In this document: positions 32,101 through 42,170 of the stretch, one piece after another
Layout: every line of letters begins with the position of its first letter
Numbering within the stretch: position 1 is the stretch's first letter
NCBI GenBank assembly: GCA_030180135.1
Contig: CM058231.1
Coordinates: forward strand, 47,254,235-47,318,234
Direction of reading: 5' to 3'
Source: Orychophragmus violaceus
Taxonomy: Eukaryota; Streptophyta; Magnoliopsida; Brassicales; Brassicaceae
DNA length: 64,000 nucleotides
Notes under the pieces: generated by a model
What the model saw: the letters and a program-made list of their open reading frames with translations, nothing else
Databases searched by the model: none
Told to the model about the DNA's origin: nothing
Made by a program: the position numbers and the translations under genes

Positions 32101-33095
32101 TTCTTATCCTATATGTCGATGACATATTGCTTCTTGGAAATGATATTCCAATGCTGAAGTCTGTTAAAGACTGGCTGGGAAGTTGTTTTTCCATGAAGGA
32201 CATGGGTGAAGCCGCGTATGTTCTTGGAATCCGAATCTTTAGAGACAGATCTAAAAAGCTGATTGGACTTTGTCAAGATGCTTATATAGATAAAGTCCTG
32301 CATCGATTCGGAATGGATAAATCCAAGAAGGGGTTCACGCCAATGATACATGGTGCTTCACTAAGCAAGGATCAGTGTCCTAAGACACCTGATGAGCTTA
32401 AGCGCATGAGTAGGATTCCTTATGCTTCGGCTATAGGATCTATCATGTATGCCATGATCTGTACTCGTCCTGATGTTGCTTATGCACTAAGCATGACGAG
32501 TAGGTACCAGTCTAATCCAGGTGAGAGTCACTGGATTGCCGTAAAGAATATCCTGAAGTATTTGAGGAATACTAAGGATAAGTTCTTGGTTTACGGAGGA
32601 AGTGAAGTGCTTGAAATCAGTGGATTCACGGATGCAAGTTTTCAGACAGATAAGGATGATTTCCGGTTACAGTCTGGCTACATCTTCTGTCTGAATGGCG
32701 GTGCAGTAAGTTGGAAGAGTTCCAAGCAGAGCACCGTGGCAGATTCCACAACTGAAGCTGAATACATCGCTGCTTCGGAAGCTGTGAAGGAAGGAGTTTG
32801 GATAAGGAACTTCTTGATTGAACTCGGTGTATTCCCAAATGCCACTGAGCCTCTAGCACTGTATTGTGACAACAATGGTGCAATTGCTCAAGCCAAGGAA
32901 CCGAGACATCATCAGAAATCCAAACACATTATGAGAAGGTATCACCTGATTCGTGATATAGTGAATAGAGGCGAAGTAATGGTCAGCAGAGTTCCCACTG
33001 ATGAGAACGTAGCTGACCCGTTGACAAAGCCACTCCCGAGACCTAAGCACGAGTTGCATACTGCTGCTGTAGGAATTAGAGATATTCAAATGTAA
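29136..33095 (+). CDS. Copia E Gag-Pol polyprotein with altered protease motif
   Basis: An uninterrupted frame of 1319 codons (MSSTTTQNTFSIRS to GIRDIQM). Domains: Gag (about 1-245), zinc knuckle CHFCKEAGHYRRDC (about 252-265), protease, integrase (HCRLGH about 437; D, D, E in IHTDVCGP, LRSDRGGEY and VSERRNR at about 495, 560 and 596), reverse transcriptase with YVDD (about 993), and RNase H with TDAS and EAEYIAAS. The protease active site reads WVLDTECGAH: the Gly of the near-universal D-T/S-G triad is Glu. Gag-Pol processing is therefore probably lost although the frame is complete. Confidence 0.93.
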   Translation: MSSTTTQNTFSIRSALEKDKLNGSNFLNWSRNLRLVLRQEKKAYVIERALSPRPANNVAQAVKNAWDTHSSDANDVICLMLATMAPELQMQWEGLTCPMELMANLKALFQEQARTERFQTVKNLLDCKMAKDAAVSPHVLKMMGYLDHLTRLDCPISQELACDIVLQSLTPAYDQFILNYNMHGLIKTLPELHGMLKTAEPNLKKTKESSVLMVQKGKGFKKSAADKGKGKVVSNEKAKPKPVSKAGPSDICHFCKEAGHYRRDCKKYQESLKKKKSFETKSSGIFVIEVNTTTSDNTTWVLDTECGAHICTNMQALSNSRRLKQGQVELRVGNGEKGPALAVGTYLLSLPSGLILELENCYFVPAISRNIISVSLLDLQGFDFSIKNKLCSFNLNDMFYGCAPLINGLYMLDQSAPVYNINTKRFKSNEENETFLWHCRLGHISEKRVKRLHSNGLLGSFDFESCEQCESCLMGKMTRAPFNKPTERASELLGLIHTDVCGPMSTSARGNFQYFITFTDDFSRYGYVYLMKHKSETFEKFKEFQNEVQNQLGKSIKALRSDRGGEYLSQEFRDHLSECGIISQLTPPGTPQWNGVSERRNRTLLDMVRSMMSHTDLRISLWGYALLTATFTLNRVPSKAVAKTPYEIWTGKAPAMSFLRIWGCEAYVKRLISDKLTPKSDKCYFIGYPRDTKAYYFYLRSENKIFVARDCTFLEREFLSRKDSGSKVQLDEIQEGQEPVQPNEEEQQDELHEVVIEPEPEVPEVRRSGRIRQEPDRYQGFLVTNCHDLLIIDGDEPSNFAEAMMGPDSLKWREATESEMDSMSANRVFSLVDLPAGAKAIECKWIFKKKIDVDGNVQIYKARLVAKGFKQIHGIDYDETYSPVAMMKSIRILLATAAYYDYEIWQMDVKTAFLNGILEEDVYMTQHDDYIDPKNAGKVCKLHKSIYGLKQASRSWNLRFDEAIKNFDFIRNQEEQCVYKKTSGSKVAFLILYVDDILLLGNDIPMLKSVKDWLGSCFSMKDMGEAAYVLGIRIFRDRSKKLIGLCQDAYIDKVLHRFGMDKSKKGFTPMIHGASLSKDQCPKTPDELKRMSRIPYASAIGSIMYAMICTRPDVAYALSMTSRYQSNPGESHWIAVKNILKYLRNTKDKFLVYGGSEVLEISGFTDASFQTDKDDFRLQSGYIFCLNGGAVSWKSSKQSTVADSTTEAEYIAASEAVKEGVWIRNFLIELGVFPNATEPLALYCDNNGAIAQAKEPRHHQKSKHIMRRYHLIRDIVNRGEVMVSRVPTDENVADPLTKPLPRPKHELHTAAVGIRDIQM

Positions 33096-33972
33096 TCTCT
33101 TTTTGAGTGGGAGTTGTGAGGGCTTTTGTTTTAGTTATTTTGATTGGTTCATGTAAACATTTTAAATGTTAATGAAATTTTATTTCTGGATTATTTTTAA
33201 CTGTGATATAAAATAATCGTTCCAAAATGATTCATGTCATAATATATGGGCCATCGAAGTACATGAGTTGACTTGATCCTGAAACCCCATATTTAACGAA
33301 ATGACATAAATCATAATGTCCATAGTCGAAGGTTGTTGAAATTGGAACACCAACAACCTGTTGAGACTAGATTGTGTTGAGACTTATGACCAAGTTTCAA
33401 GGGGTCATAGATGCGCGGCATCAAAGTCGACACATAGGTATATGTAGGGGAACATATGACCGGACATGGCCCGCTGATGAGAACTCTACAAGATATTAAT
33501 ATCTGTGTCATAAGAGGTTCTCATATATGACTATAGAGTATAGTCCTTAGACCTGAGTTCGCATGCATGTGGCTGCACATGGAGTAATGCGCTTTGATCA
33601 TTGTCTAACGCTGTTTCGTAACTGGGAGCTATACGGACCTTGGTTGGGTGTATTATGAATTGTGTAGTTCATAGTGATGGAACAAGATGGGATTTGTCCC
33701 TGCCGTTTAACGGAGGTAATATCTCTAGGCCAATCGGAGATTTGATAGCTGGTAAGAGAATGGCCATTCCCAAACGGACTTGCCCAAGTCGTTTGAATTG
33801 TCAGTATCAAATCTGTTCCGATAAACATGGTCTGGCTATATAAGGATGACACGCATCTTGCCTTATGCCAGATCGAGATATTAAGACAAAAGGACTAGGG
33901 AATGTAGGATTCCAGTACAATCGGAAGATTGTTGGGAATGTCCTTTGTAGAATTCCAGTACAAGTGGGAGAT
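33096..33972 (+). other. Copia E 3' untranslated region with duplicated PPT
   Basis: No gene. Near its end the block AGTACAA-TCGGAAGAT plus the first 15 bases of the LTR (TGTTGGGAATGTCCT, about 33929-33943) is followed by a second AGTACAAGTGGGAGAT and the real 3' LTR at 33973. Confidence 0.8.
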
Positions 33973-34649
33973 TGTTGGGAATGTCCTGAAATCTACCGTA
34001 CTATCTCTAGAAAGTATGATAAGTGTCGAGATCAGACATAAGTCATAAATACTGGGTGATCATGATGGCTTGCTAGAGTCCGCTCATGATCTATAAGTTT
34101 AGGACTTATTACCAGTATTGTATGATCCCGAAGGGTCACACACCATAGCTAACGGGAAAGTTAAATGGAAATAATATGGTAAGATGCAATGGCATTTACT
34201 GTATTGGATCAGAGTTTTGGGCCAGACAAAATACAGGCTTTTTGTCTAATTTGTGTTTTGGGCCCAAAAGATTAATGAGCCATTAGTCTAATGACTTGGG
34301 CCCATTAATGAGATATAAGAGAATCAGAAAACCCTAAGGAAGCCAACCTTCCCTGCGATTTTCTCCTCTGGGCCGCGAGCTCTCTCTCTCTCAAATCTCT
34401 CTCTCTGATCTTCCACATCTTTGGTCTAGCAGCCGTCCCGTGCTTGTAAGAGTGTGGATACTCGAGGAGGAATAGGTGTTACCATCTGTTCTAGCTGATC
34501 TCATCATTACCATCCATCATCCGCTGCAATCTGAAAGGTAGTGATCAGGTTTGCTTTATGATTCATTTGACGAGAACCTAGATCTGTTTAAGGATTTGTG
34601 TTAGGTTGTAATTGAGAATTAAACCATGGAAAACACCCATAATCCTTCA
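33973..34649 (+). repeat. Copia E 3' LTR
   Basis: 677 bp, nearly identical to the 5' LTR. The TSD CAGCG follows. Confidence 0.95.
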
Positions 34650-34654
34650 CAGCG

Positions 34655-35807
34655 ATGTATCTTTGTTTACGTAGGCAAAGTGATGTCTTACGAACGCCTT
34701 CGTTAAGTCCGAGAATTCATTGATCGATCTGGGTAGGAGCCGGGAAAACCAGGTTAGTGCGTCTCCTTCTAAGGTTTCCGAAAACAACTGGCAGAAGCCG
34801 ATGTCGCGTTCTCTAGACGATGTGAATCGCGCTTTAGCCGCCATAATCTTGAAAATCGTCAGATGAGTTGCGGGATCTTTCGTGCCGTCATCCATCGGCA
34901 ATCTGACCTTCTCTTTTTGGCGTATGTATGTGTCCGTAATACGCGAAGTGAATGGTGTTCTTTGAGTTTCCTCGATGATCCGGTCGATCTCAGGGGCGGA
35001 TCCTTCAACGTTGTGAACTTTGTCTTTCAATTATTTCATGGTATCTCTAAGTTCGGTCAGCTGTTTCTCGACATGATTGCGACTTGCTCCGCGAGTAGAT
35101 GCTCTATGAGTTTCCCTGTGTGATGTGCTTCGCTCGTGGCGGTAGTTATCACGGTACAAGTCTTCCTCATAATGCGAATTTCGTCCGTGATGTCGGCTCC
35201 GTGTCTCGTAGTCGGTGCGCTCGTCCTTATCGGGTGAGTACCTCTCGTCGCTCCAGTCGTGCTGCCTCCGACTTCCACTCCGTTTGGGTTCTTCGGATTC
35301 TTCTTTCCGATGCGAGCCCCGTTTGCGAGTATCCTCTTCATCGCGTTCTTTGCGTGAGTTGCTTCTGGATTGGCTGCTTCGGCTTTGTTCTCGGTGGCTC
35401 TCCTCAGACGTATCGTAGACTAGTCGTCTGGCGACTTTGTCTTTTACTTTTGGAGGCACCTCTCTCTTGGACTTCCTTGACTGTTGGTCCGAACGGATCT
35501 TTGCTTGTTCTGACTGCAATAAACCAATTCTCTCCGAAAACGTTTTGATCAAATCGTTCTGTGATTCTATTTTGGCCATCAAAGTAGCTAGAACTTTGTC
35601 TTGCTCGATTTGTTCTTCTGTTTCGCTGAGTGACGGGACATGTTTATCATCATCTCGAGCTTTCTTCGTCTTGGTGGCGTCCCGCGGCTGTTTGCCGTCA
35701 TGCGTCGTATCGTCTTCGTGATCACTTTGGTCGTAATCACTTCCTTCATGATCGCTTAGGTCAACCCTTGGGTTTTCCGGATCGATTTCGTTGCGGTTTC
35801 CCGACAT
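34655..35807 (-). pseudogene. Tat Gag N-terminal part
   Basis: A minus-strand frame from ATG 35807 (MSGNRNEIDPENPRVD), 46 bases inside the 5' LTR. An acidic start and a Ser/Arg-rich, highly charged region (about residues 120-230) come first. An in-frame TAA follows at 35031, and after it the frame continues with the capsid block ATHLTIFKIMAAKARF, GDALTWFSRLLPRSI and FVRHHFAYV. The copia E insertion splits it after DTSL, and it resumes at 26752. The TAA removes the capsid from any product. Confidence 0.85.
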
Positions 35808-35833
35808 CTCGTTCAGAAATTTCTCTTAGAAAT

Positions 35834-35850
35834 CCCCACAGTCGGCGCCA
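35834..35850 (-). other. Tat primer-binding site
   Basis: On the minus strand TGGCGCCGACTGTGGGG starts two bases after the 5' LTR. It is the kind of TGGCGCC site used by many plant Ty3/gypsy elements. The exact tRNA was not identified. Confidence 0.7.
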
Positions 35851-35852
35851 AT

Positions 35853-36382
35853 TGTAAGATCTTAACTCGGTCTATCCAAAGATAGCAAGAGTTTTAGGGT
35901 TGAAATTTAGGGATTCTAAAAGAATAATTAATTAACACAGTGAGAGTTAGGAAATTAGGGTTTATAATCGGTGTTTCCGAGATGGAAGCCGGTAAAGGAG
36001 AATTGAATAAGTCGTCGGAGAGATTTTAGGTTAAATTCGCTCTAAAGTCTCTCAGGCTCAAAGTAATAAGAAAAGCGTATTCCTTTATTGATTTGCCGAG
36101 TTCCCTTTTATAGGGTTACAAGTCGGTTTAACATATAAGGAAAATAGAAGATAAATATGAATATTTCCTAAACTCTCGGCTTTATCTTGATATGGAATAT
36201 TTCCAATTTCTCGATGTTGTCGCGCGGCGCCTTTGTCTTAACACCTTCTGAACCCTAATGTAAGCCGGTTAGCCCGAGTTCGGTTTAACCTAAGTTTTAC
36301 CGCCTTGGGCTTTATTTCCGACTTTCCATTCTGGGCCGACCTAAACTCATGAATAGGCCTTCTTAGGAAAGTGCTAATCTTG
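35853..36382 (-). repeat. Tat element 5' LTR, end missing
   Basis: Nearly identical to 5040-5578 up to AATCTTG at 36382. The last ten or so plus-strand bases (ACTCCAACA) are missing, and N-element LTR sequence follows at once. A small deletion removed the LTR edge, any target duplication, and about 30 bases of the N LTR. Confidence 0.88.
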
Positions 36383-36752
36383 GGTTGTGTGTTCTTCAGG
36401 GATTGATATCAAAACACAGTAGCTTTGATGAGTGAAAGGTCGTGGCTTGCTTTCTGTACTTGAAGTGAACAAATCCACACATGGTAAGTTGTGGACAGAT
36501 TGGTCTCGGTTGATCCTTTGCTTGTTGGTGCATGGAATGTTGTCCTTTGTAGATTCTGGTGGTCTAGTGGACTCTCCTGGTCGCCATTGTTGATGTTGAA
36601 ATCAGTCAAAATGCTTAGTTCTGGTACTTTCCTTAAATGGTTCCAACTGGTCATTTTGAGTAGCTTGGAGTGTAGCTTGGGCAAGGGTTGTTCTGGCTTG
36701 GTTGTTGTCTGCTCCATGCTCCTTGGTTGATGATGACTTGATGTCCTCATCA
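36383..36752 (-). repeat. N element left LTR, second part
   Basis: The continuation of 4423-5039, matching the right LTR from GTGTGTTCTTCAGGG to CCTCATCA. The purine tract AAGAGGGAGAGTA lies just beyond it on the minus strand (36753-36765). Confidence 0.9.
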
Positions 36753-36769
36753 TACTCTCCCTCTTGAAA

Positions 36770-39260
36770 AGGTTTCGACCTCGAAACTGGATAATCTGCA
36801 CCAAGATAAAGCAAGTTAACTTTCATTCTCTTTTGGGCAGTTAGGACCTTACTTTGATATGGTTGTGGTTGGGTGATGTATGGGACATCTGGTGGGTCTC
36901 CTTTGAGGAGATAATTCAGTATCACTCCTCTTCTCAGGTTGTGTTTCCATTGACAAGTAGTTCCACCATTATCTTCCTTGGTTCATTTGATGGTGATGCC
37001 TTCTTGTTCTTATCTTCTGGTGACGCTTCTTCACGGTTGATATCCTTAGTACCTGCACTGATCTCAACTCTATGGACAAGAAACAAGTGTATCATGGGTT
37101 CTCTACAAGAGTATAAACTTGTGAATCCTTCTGTCCTAGTTATATCTAATCCTTTTACTAATTGCAGTCTCAGGTTAAAAATTGTAGCTATGACGCTATC
37201 ACTTTCTTCCAGGCTTAATAATTTCATTAGTTCAACATTTAAATCTTTAGAAACAAACTTAGAGAAAGAATAACTTACATGAGGAATACATTTAGTGTTC
37301 TTAGCATCCTTGATGCCTCCTCTGTTCTTAAAGATCTTAGCTATTTGATGGTTCTCCATGGTGTCTTCTGTGCCTAAAACAACTCCTAAGAGCAAGTGCA
37401 TCATATCTGGCTTCGAAATTATATGGCTAGGCATTGAAATATTCAAACTTACAAGGAGTTTCTTAGCTAGTTGCAACATGTTCTGCTCTTTGCTTTCTTG
37501 AACTCCATGGTTGTTGTTTTCCTTTTGTCTAGATATGACTAAGTTTTCTCCACAATTTTCACTAGTTGGTGGAGCTCCTAATTGATGTGAACCCATAGTA
37601 TTTAGCTCAGGTGTCTCAACTAGATTGGGCAGTGGTGTAGTGCACTTGGATTGCTTCTCTTCCTCTGCCTCCTTTGGGCAAATCTGGTGTATAACATTGC
37701 CTCCTTCATTTCTACTTGTAGATTTATCCTCGTTTCCTATTCCTGGATCAAAATTCTTTGACAAAGACAAGTGCATTAATCTAGAACTGGAAATCAAAGA
37801 TCAGAATAAGATAGACTATCACTTTCTCTAGATATTTCTTTTTCTCTTCTAGTGAAGTTTCTTTCAACAATCTCTTAAGGGGACAATTTGCAGCAAAATG
37901 TCCATTCATATGGCACTTATAGCATGTGGGTCCTTTGATACTCAAACTACTCTGGCTTGCTACTGCCAGTTCACTCAAGGTTTTGATCTTGCTCTTAGAA
38001 TTATCAAGAACTAGATTGGGTAAAGATGTACTTATCTGATCAAAACTCTGGTTGAGTTCTGTTCCTTTTTAAGCCACGTTATGTGTAGCCATTATGGGAT
38101 CCAGGGGCTCCTCTTGGGACAAAATGTGGTTAATAATGAGTTCTGAACAGGTTTACTTAGAGTCTACTTCCTTTGCCATGTTCTCTATGTTGTGATCTAA
38201 ACCTACAACATTAACCTTTGGCAAGGGCAAGTGCATCAATCTTGAATTGAAAATCTCAAAACCAGGCTGTGATAAACAATCTCTTGAGTTTAGTGAATTC
38301 AGCTTCAGTTCAGGTAATGTTAGACTATCAGCTTATCTTTCAGTGCATGCAACAGCAAAATGACCTCTCTTATGACATCTATAGCATGTCTGAACTCTGA
38401 TATTCACAAATTTAGAAGATGTACTTTTACTTGGCATGTCTTGTAGCTTAGGTAGAGTGTTGGAGCTGGATGCATATTTCTTGGCAGAAACTCTTGATTC
38501 TTCTATGTTGATAATGACTTTATGACTCTGCTTCAGCTCTGTTTTCTTCCCCTTTAGTTGTAGTATCTGATTTATCCTTTGCCACTGCTCTTGTATGCTT
38601 GGCGGTTCTGATGAGAGTGTGGATGTTGGTTTTCGCTGAACCTCCGTATCTTGAACAGTCTTCCTAACTTCTGATTAACTTGTCCAAGTGTTTGTAAACA
38701 CTTTCCTGGGCTCAGGACAGTAAGCATTCTTAGGCTTGGAAGTAGACTGTGGTATTGGTGAAACCATCACTCTTCTTGGTGTTGTTTTACATTGGGGTTT
38801 TGAAGTGATGTTTTTGTGCATCTGGTGCTTCTTTACAAACTCTCTGTACATCCTTGCCTTAAGGTCTCCCCAATCTAATACTGTTGCTGGAGTACACTCT
38901 ATTAGCCACCACTTATATGCTTCTCCGATGAGTGCATCAACAGCATATGATGGCTTCTCCTCCTTAGGTATATTTTTGGATCTCAACCACTGCTTCATGT
39001 TGGTCTCCCATTGGAGATAATCTTCAGGGTTTTGGCTGTAACCTGAAAAGGTTAAGGATTTGGTTCTTGGAACACTTCTCTTGTTGCTTTGCTTCTTTAA
39101 GTGTTGTGCAGCTCTTTATTTTGCTGTGGAAGTGAGTTATAATGGATATCCACCTCTGGTTCTTCACTATAATCTGAGTTTGTGTAGTCTGATTCCTACT
39201 TGAGTCTTTGGTTGGTGTGTCTCCTCCATACCACAATTGTTTTAAATTAGAACAATTCAT
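36770..39260 (-). pseudogene. N element Gag-like gene, broken
   Basis: Read on the minus strand this holds a capsid-like block (38998-38675: KWWLIECTPATVLDWGDLKARMYREFVKKH), which resembles the retrotransposon gag domain. Two CCHC zinc knuckles follow: CYRCHKRGHFAVAC near 38390-38350 and CYKCHMNGHFAANC near 37930-37890. Then comes an open stretch 37797-36934 with MMHLLLGVVLG and MIHLFLVHRVEISAG. Related sequence recurs at 43330-44170. Stops and frame changes separate the parts. No protease, RT or integrase motif follows before the LTR, so the family is gag-only here. Confidence 0.65.
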
Positions 39261-40166
39261 GATTGTTGAATAGCAAAAAGGTGGTTCTGGTTCAGGATCT
39301 CCACCATCTGGATTGTCTTCAAGGTCAGTATCAGAACAATCTTATGTCCATTGATCATCTTCATAATCACCTTCTTCAGCAGACATGTTCTTGTTCCCAA
39401 ATTTCCTCTTCTTCTTCCATTTGTTTTATTGAACTTGTGTACCTAATACAAGTTGCACAAGAAGTGTATCAATGGAATTTCGAAGGTGTTTGGGTTTTTC
39501 AAGCAAATAAGAAAGAAATATTCAAATTTCAGATGCAAGAGAACTGGAAATTTGTTCAAATCACTCTTTCCTTTTTTTGATCCTCTTAGTTAAACAGATT
39601 TGTAAACTTGCTAGATTATTATTTTTTGTCTTTTTTTTTTTGAAATTCAAAATCCTCTATTCTTAATAAGTAAATAAACTTTTTATTCGGGTTTTATATA
39701 GAAAAAAACGAATCAAAAATCAAAAACTTCTTCTCTTTGGTTTTCTGGGTTCAAAAGAACTTGATGAACTCGAAATGAACAGAACTAGAAAACTAATGCA
39801 ATACTTTTGGCTTTTTGGGTTATGAATGCGAGAGATCAATGAAAACAGAAAATTCTAAGAGAAAGAATGCAAACAAAACTATTTTTATGGGGTTTTTGAT
39901 TTTAAACAGAAGATAAACTAAGAACAGGACCTGAGATGCAATGAAACACTTTTTATTTTGATTTTCTTTTTGATGGATGCTATGAAACTAATGAATACTA
40001 ATCAGGATGAATGGATCTAAATGATAGAAATATGAATGCAAAAAACAGATTGACCAGAAACAAAACAAAATCAGATTTTTATGGGTTTTGGATTAGAATG
40101 AAATGAAACAACAAAAACTTAAAAAGAAAAGGTTGGATTGATACAACCTGAGGGGTAGGAGCTTTT
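39261..40166 (-). other. N element leader
   Basis: An AT-rich stretch of about 900 bases between the primer site and the gag remnant. No convincing gene is seen. Confidence 0.6.
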
Positions 40167-40181
40167 GAAGCTCTGATACCA
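40167..40181 (-). other. N element primer-binding site
   Basis: On the minus strand TGGTATCAGAGCTTC lies two bases inside the 5' LTR. This is an initiator tRNA-Met type site, typical of Ty1/copia elements, although the element has no pol to classify it. Confidence 0.85.
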
Positions 40182-40183
40182 GA

Positions 40184-41201
40184 TGATACAGCCTCAGAAT
40201 CACACTAATGCTAAACCACTTGATGATCAAATGATTCCTAAGCCAAGCTTGCGGAAGATGGATTGAAGGTAGAGTTGGTGGTGGAACTTGTGATTGACTC
40301 TCTCAACCAGTGGGTTTGATTGACTCTCTCAACCTAAGAACAAGCCATCTGAATCACTCAAATAGATTGATCTGAAACTCCTAAGAACAAGGTGAATCAC
40401 TCACAATATTCAGAGAAGGAAGACTTCACAAATAACACAAACTTTGGAAGAAAAACAGAATATTTATATTAACTTTAAAATGGTTGAAAAGGGTGATTTA
40501 CAAGGAATTCGAAGCTGAGAATTTATAGGCTCATAGATAACGGTCTAAAAGAGATAATACAAGAAAAGAATCAAAAATATGTAGAAGAGAGTCGTTGGTG
40601 CATTGATGAAGGTATCTTGGCCAAATAAGGGAAATGAGGTTTCTTTGAGTCTTGACAGCTTGGGTGAGAATCTGGGGCTCCTTGGGGTGTCCAGGTACCT
40701 GAGAATGTATTCAGAAAGTGTATATGCTGATCAGAATATAGCCGTTGGGATTTGATCTCCGTTGGCTCCAAATTAGGCAAGTATGACTTGTTGAGATTCT
40801 GGATGATCTGGTGGAGCTTGGTGCATCTTAGGTCTGTGTGTTCTTCAGGGATTGATATCAAAACACAGTAACTTTGATGAGTGAAAGGTCGTGGCTTGCT
40901 TTCTGGACTTGAAGTGAACAAATCCACACATGGTAAGTTGTGGACAGATTGGTCTCGGTTGATCCTTTGCTTGCTGGTGTATGGAATGTTGTCCTTTGAA
41001 GCTTCTGGTGGTCTAGTGGACTCTCCTGGTCGCCATTGCTGATGTTGCAATGATTCAAAATGCTTAGTTCTGGTACTTTCCTTAAATGATTCCAACTGGT
41101 CATTTTGAGTAGCTTGGAGTGTAGCTTGGGCAAGGGTTGTTATGACTTGGTTGTTGTCTGCTCCATGCTCCTTGGTTGATGATGACTTGATGTCCTCATC
41201 A
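40184..41201 (-). repeat. N element 5' LTR
   Basis: A complete 1018-bp LTR. It contains a minus-strand TATA box CTATAAATT at about 40520-40530. It is flanked on the right by TSD TATAC (41202-41206). Confidence 0.92.
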
Positions 41202-41206
41202 TATAC

Positions 41207-42170
41207 CTTGGTCTAAAACCAATCCTTGTCACTTTCAAGAACGGAAAAGAGATGAAAGGTTGGATTGGGAGTCCGAGATTGGCTTCTATCTTGGTGCGGC
41301 ACCTAGTCTATTATAATAAATATTCATGGAAAAAAAAGAACAACACTCCGGAGCTGAGTATGGGGGGACTGGTAACTCTAGTTCTGCAAGCCAAAGGAAA
41401 TGAGCTGAATGACACACCAAAGATTAATTGGATGGACATTTCTTACCTCAGAGGACCAAGTAATTGGGTGGGAGGATTGGAAACTTCTATGCTTACAATA
41501 TGAACTTCAACAACCACCACTTGGTAAAGATCATTATTCCAAACTCACCCTTACCTCAGTCCATGAAAGGACAAGCTTGTTGTTCAACTCCACGAAGGAT
41601 AATTTCTATAATCCGGTCCCTCAACCACCTCTCATAGGACTCTCTATGGCCAAAGGGAGGAATAAGAAGAAGGTAGAATCTCTCCCAACCGATGATGGAA
41701 TAGACCATATTGAAGAGGAATAGGAAGAACCAATTCCTACTGCAGGCTCGGTCTATGAAATTTATCGCTACCACTTTAACCCTTATGATGATCTCATAAA
41801 CTATGAAGCCACACGCCAAGCTCATATTCAGAACAAACTCCTTCAAATATGGTGCAAGTGGTATGACAAGACCATCAAGAAGTTGGTCAAAACTGTGAAG
41901 AGCCTGAAAGGATCAATGAAGGAGCTAATGAAAAAGGTTGAGAAGGGCAATTCATCTATAGAACCACCACACATTGAGGAAGAAGAAGTGGCCGAGAGCA
42001 GCATACACATGGACAAACTCCACTCCCTCCATGGACATGAGCTTGTTCCTTATGTGGAGCCTCACAGGTATTCATCTAATGAGATGTGCAGAGCCAAGTG
42101 GAAGGCAATGCGATATCCATGGAATCCTCATCCATTCACTTCTAAGAGGTACTACTCCACTTGTAAATAG
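41207..42170 (+). pseudogene. Athila ORF1-type pseudogene, 3' part
   Basis: The continuation of 3700-4422 after removal of the N element. Plus-strand frames read GWIGSPRLASILVRHLVYY, INWMDISYLRG and later VKSLKGSMKELMKKVEKG, and end with MRYPWNPHPFTSKRYYSTCK and a TAG near 42168. These resemble the C-terminal half of Athila ORF1 proteins. Frame changes near 41470 and 41720 show decay. The exact resumption after the TSD TATAC supports one ancestral ORF split by insertion. Confidence 0.65.

Larger units (their letters stand above)
26758..34649 (+). mobile_element. Ty1/copia element E
   Basis: Inserted in the Tat gag with target duplication CAGCG (26753-26757 and 34650-34654). LTRs are 677 bp (26758-27434 and 33973-34649), and about three mismatches were seen by eye, so it is young. 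The PBS is at 27436-27448, the polyprotein at 29136-33095 and the PPT at about 33960-33972. It is related to B and C but clearly a different family in its LTRs and protein. Confidence 0.95.
5040..36382 (-). mobile_element. Tat-type Ty3/gypsy retrotransposon, interrupted
   Basis: A minus-strand gypsy element with LTRs of about 540 bp (5040-5578 and 35853-36382). Order in its own sense: 5' LTR, PBS, gag, protease, RT, RNase H, second RNase H, integrase, antisense ORF, PPT, 3' LTR. Two RNase H domains and an antisense ORF before the 3' LTR are known features of the Tat lineage. With the copia insertions (8711-23958 and 26758-34654) removed, the element is about 8.2 kb. Coding is broken by premature stops at about 35031, 25580, 24434 and 8266 and a frame shift near 8345. 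The right LTR lacks its last bases, so no target duplication can be matched. Confidence 0.85.
4423..41201 (-). mobile_element. N element: gag-only LTR retrotransposon with nested inserts
   Basis: The outermost complete insertion. On the plus strand it begins TGATACAGCCTCAG and ends CCTCATCA, flanked by the 5-bp target duplication TATAC (4418-4422 and 41202-41206). Transcription runs on the minus strand, because an initiator tRNA-Met primer site lies just inside the right LTR (40167-40181) and a purine tract lies just inside the left one (36753-36766). Without the 31-kb Tat insertion it would be about 5.4 kb. The interior encodes only Gag-like sequence with zinc knuckles. No protease, reverse transcriptase or integrase is seen, so it must be moved in trans if it moves at all. 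Confidence 0.85.

Noticed and set aside
35099..35548. Plus-strand frame of about 149 codons opposite the Tat gag
   Set aside because: It is antisense to the Ser/Arg-rich gag segment, has no recognisable motif, and is explained by base composition.
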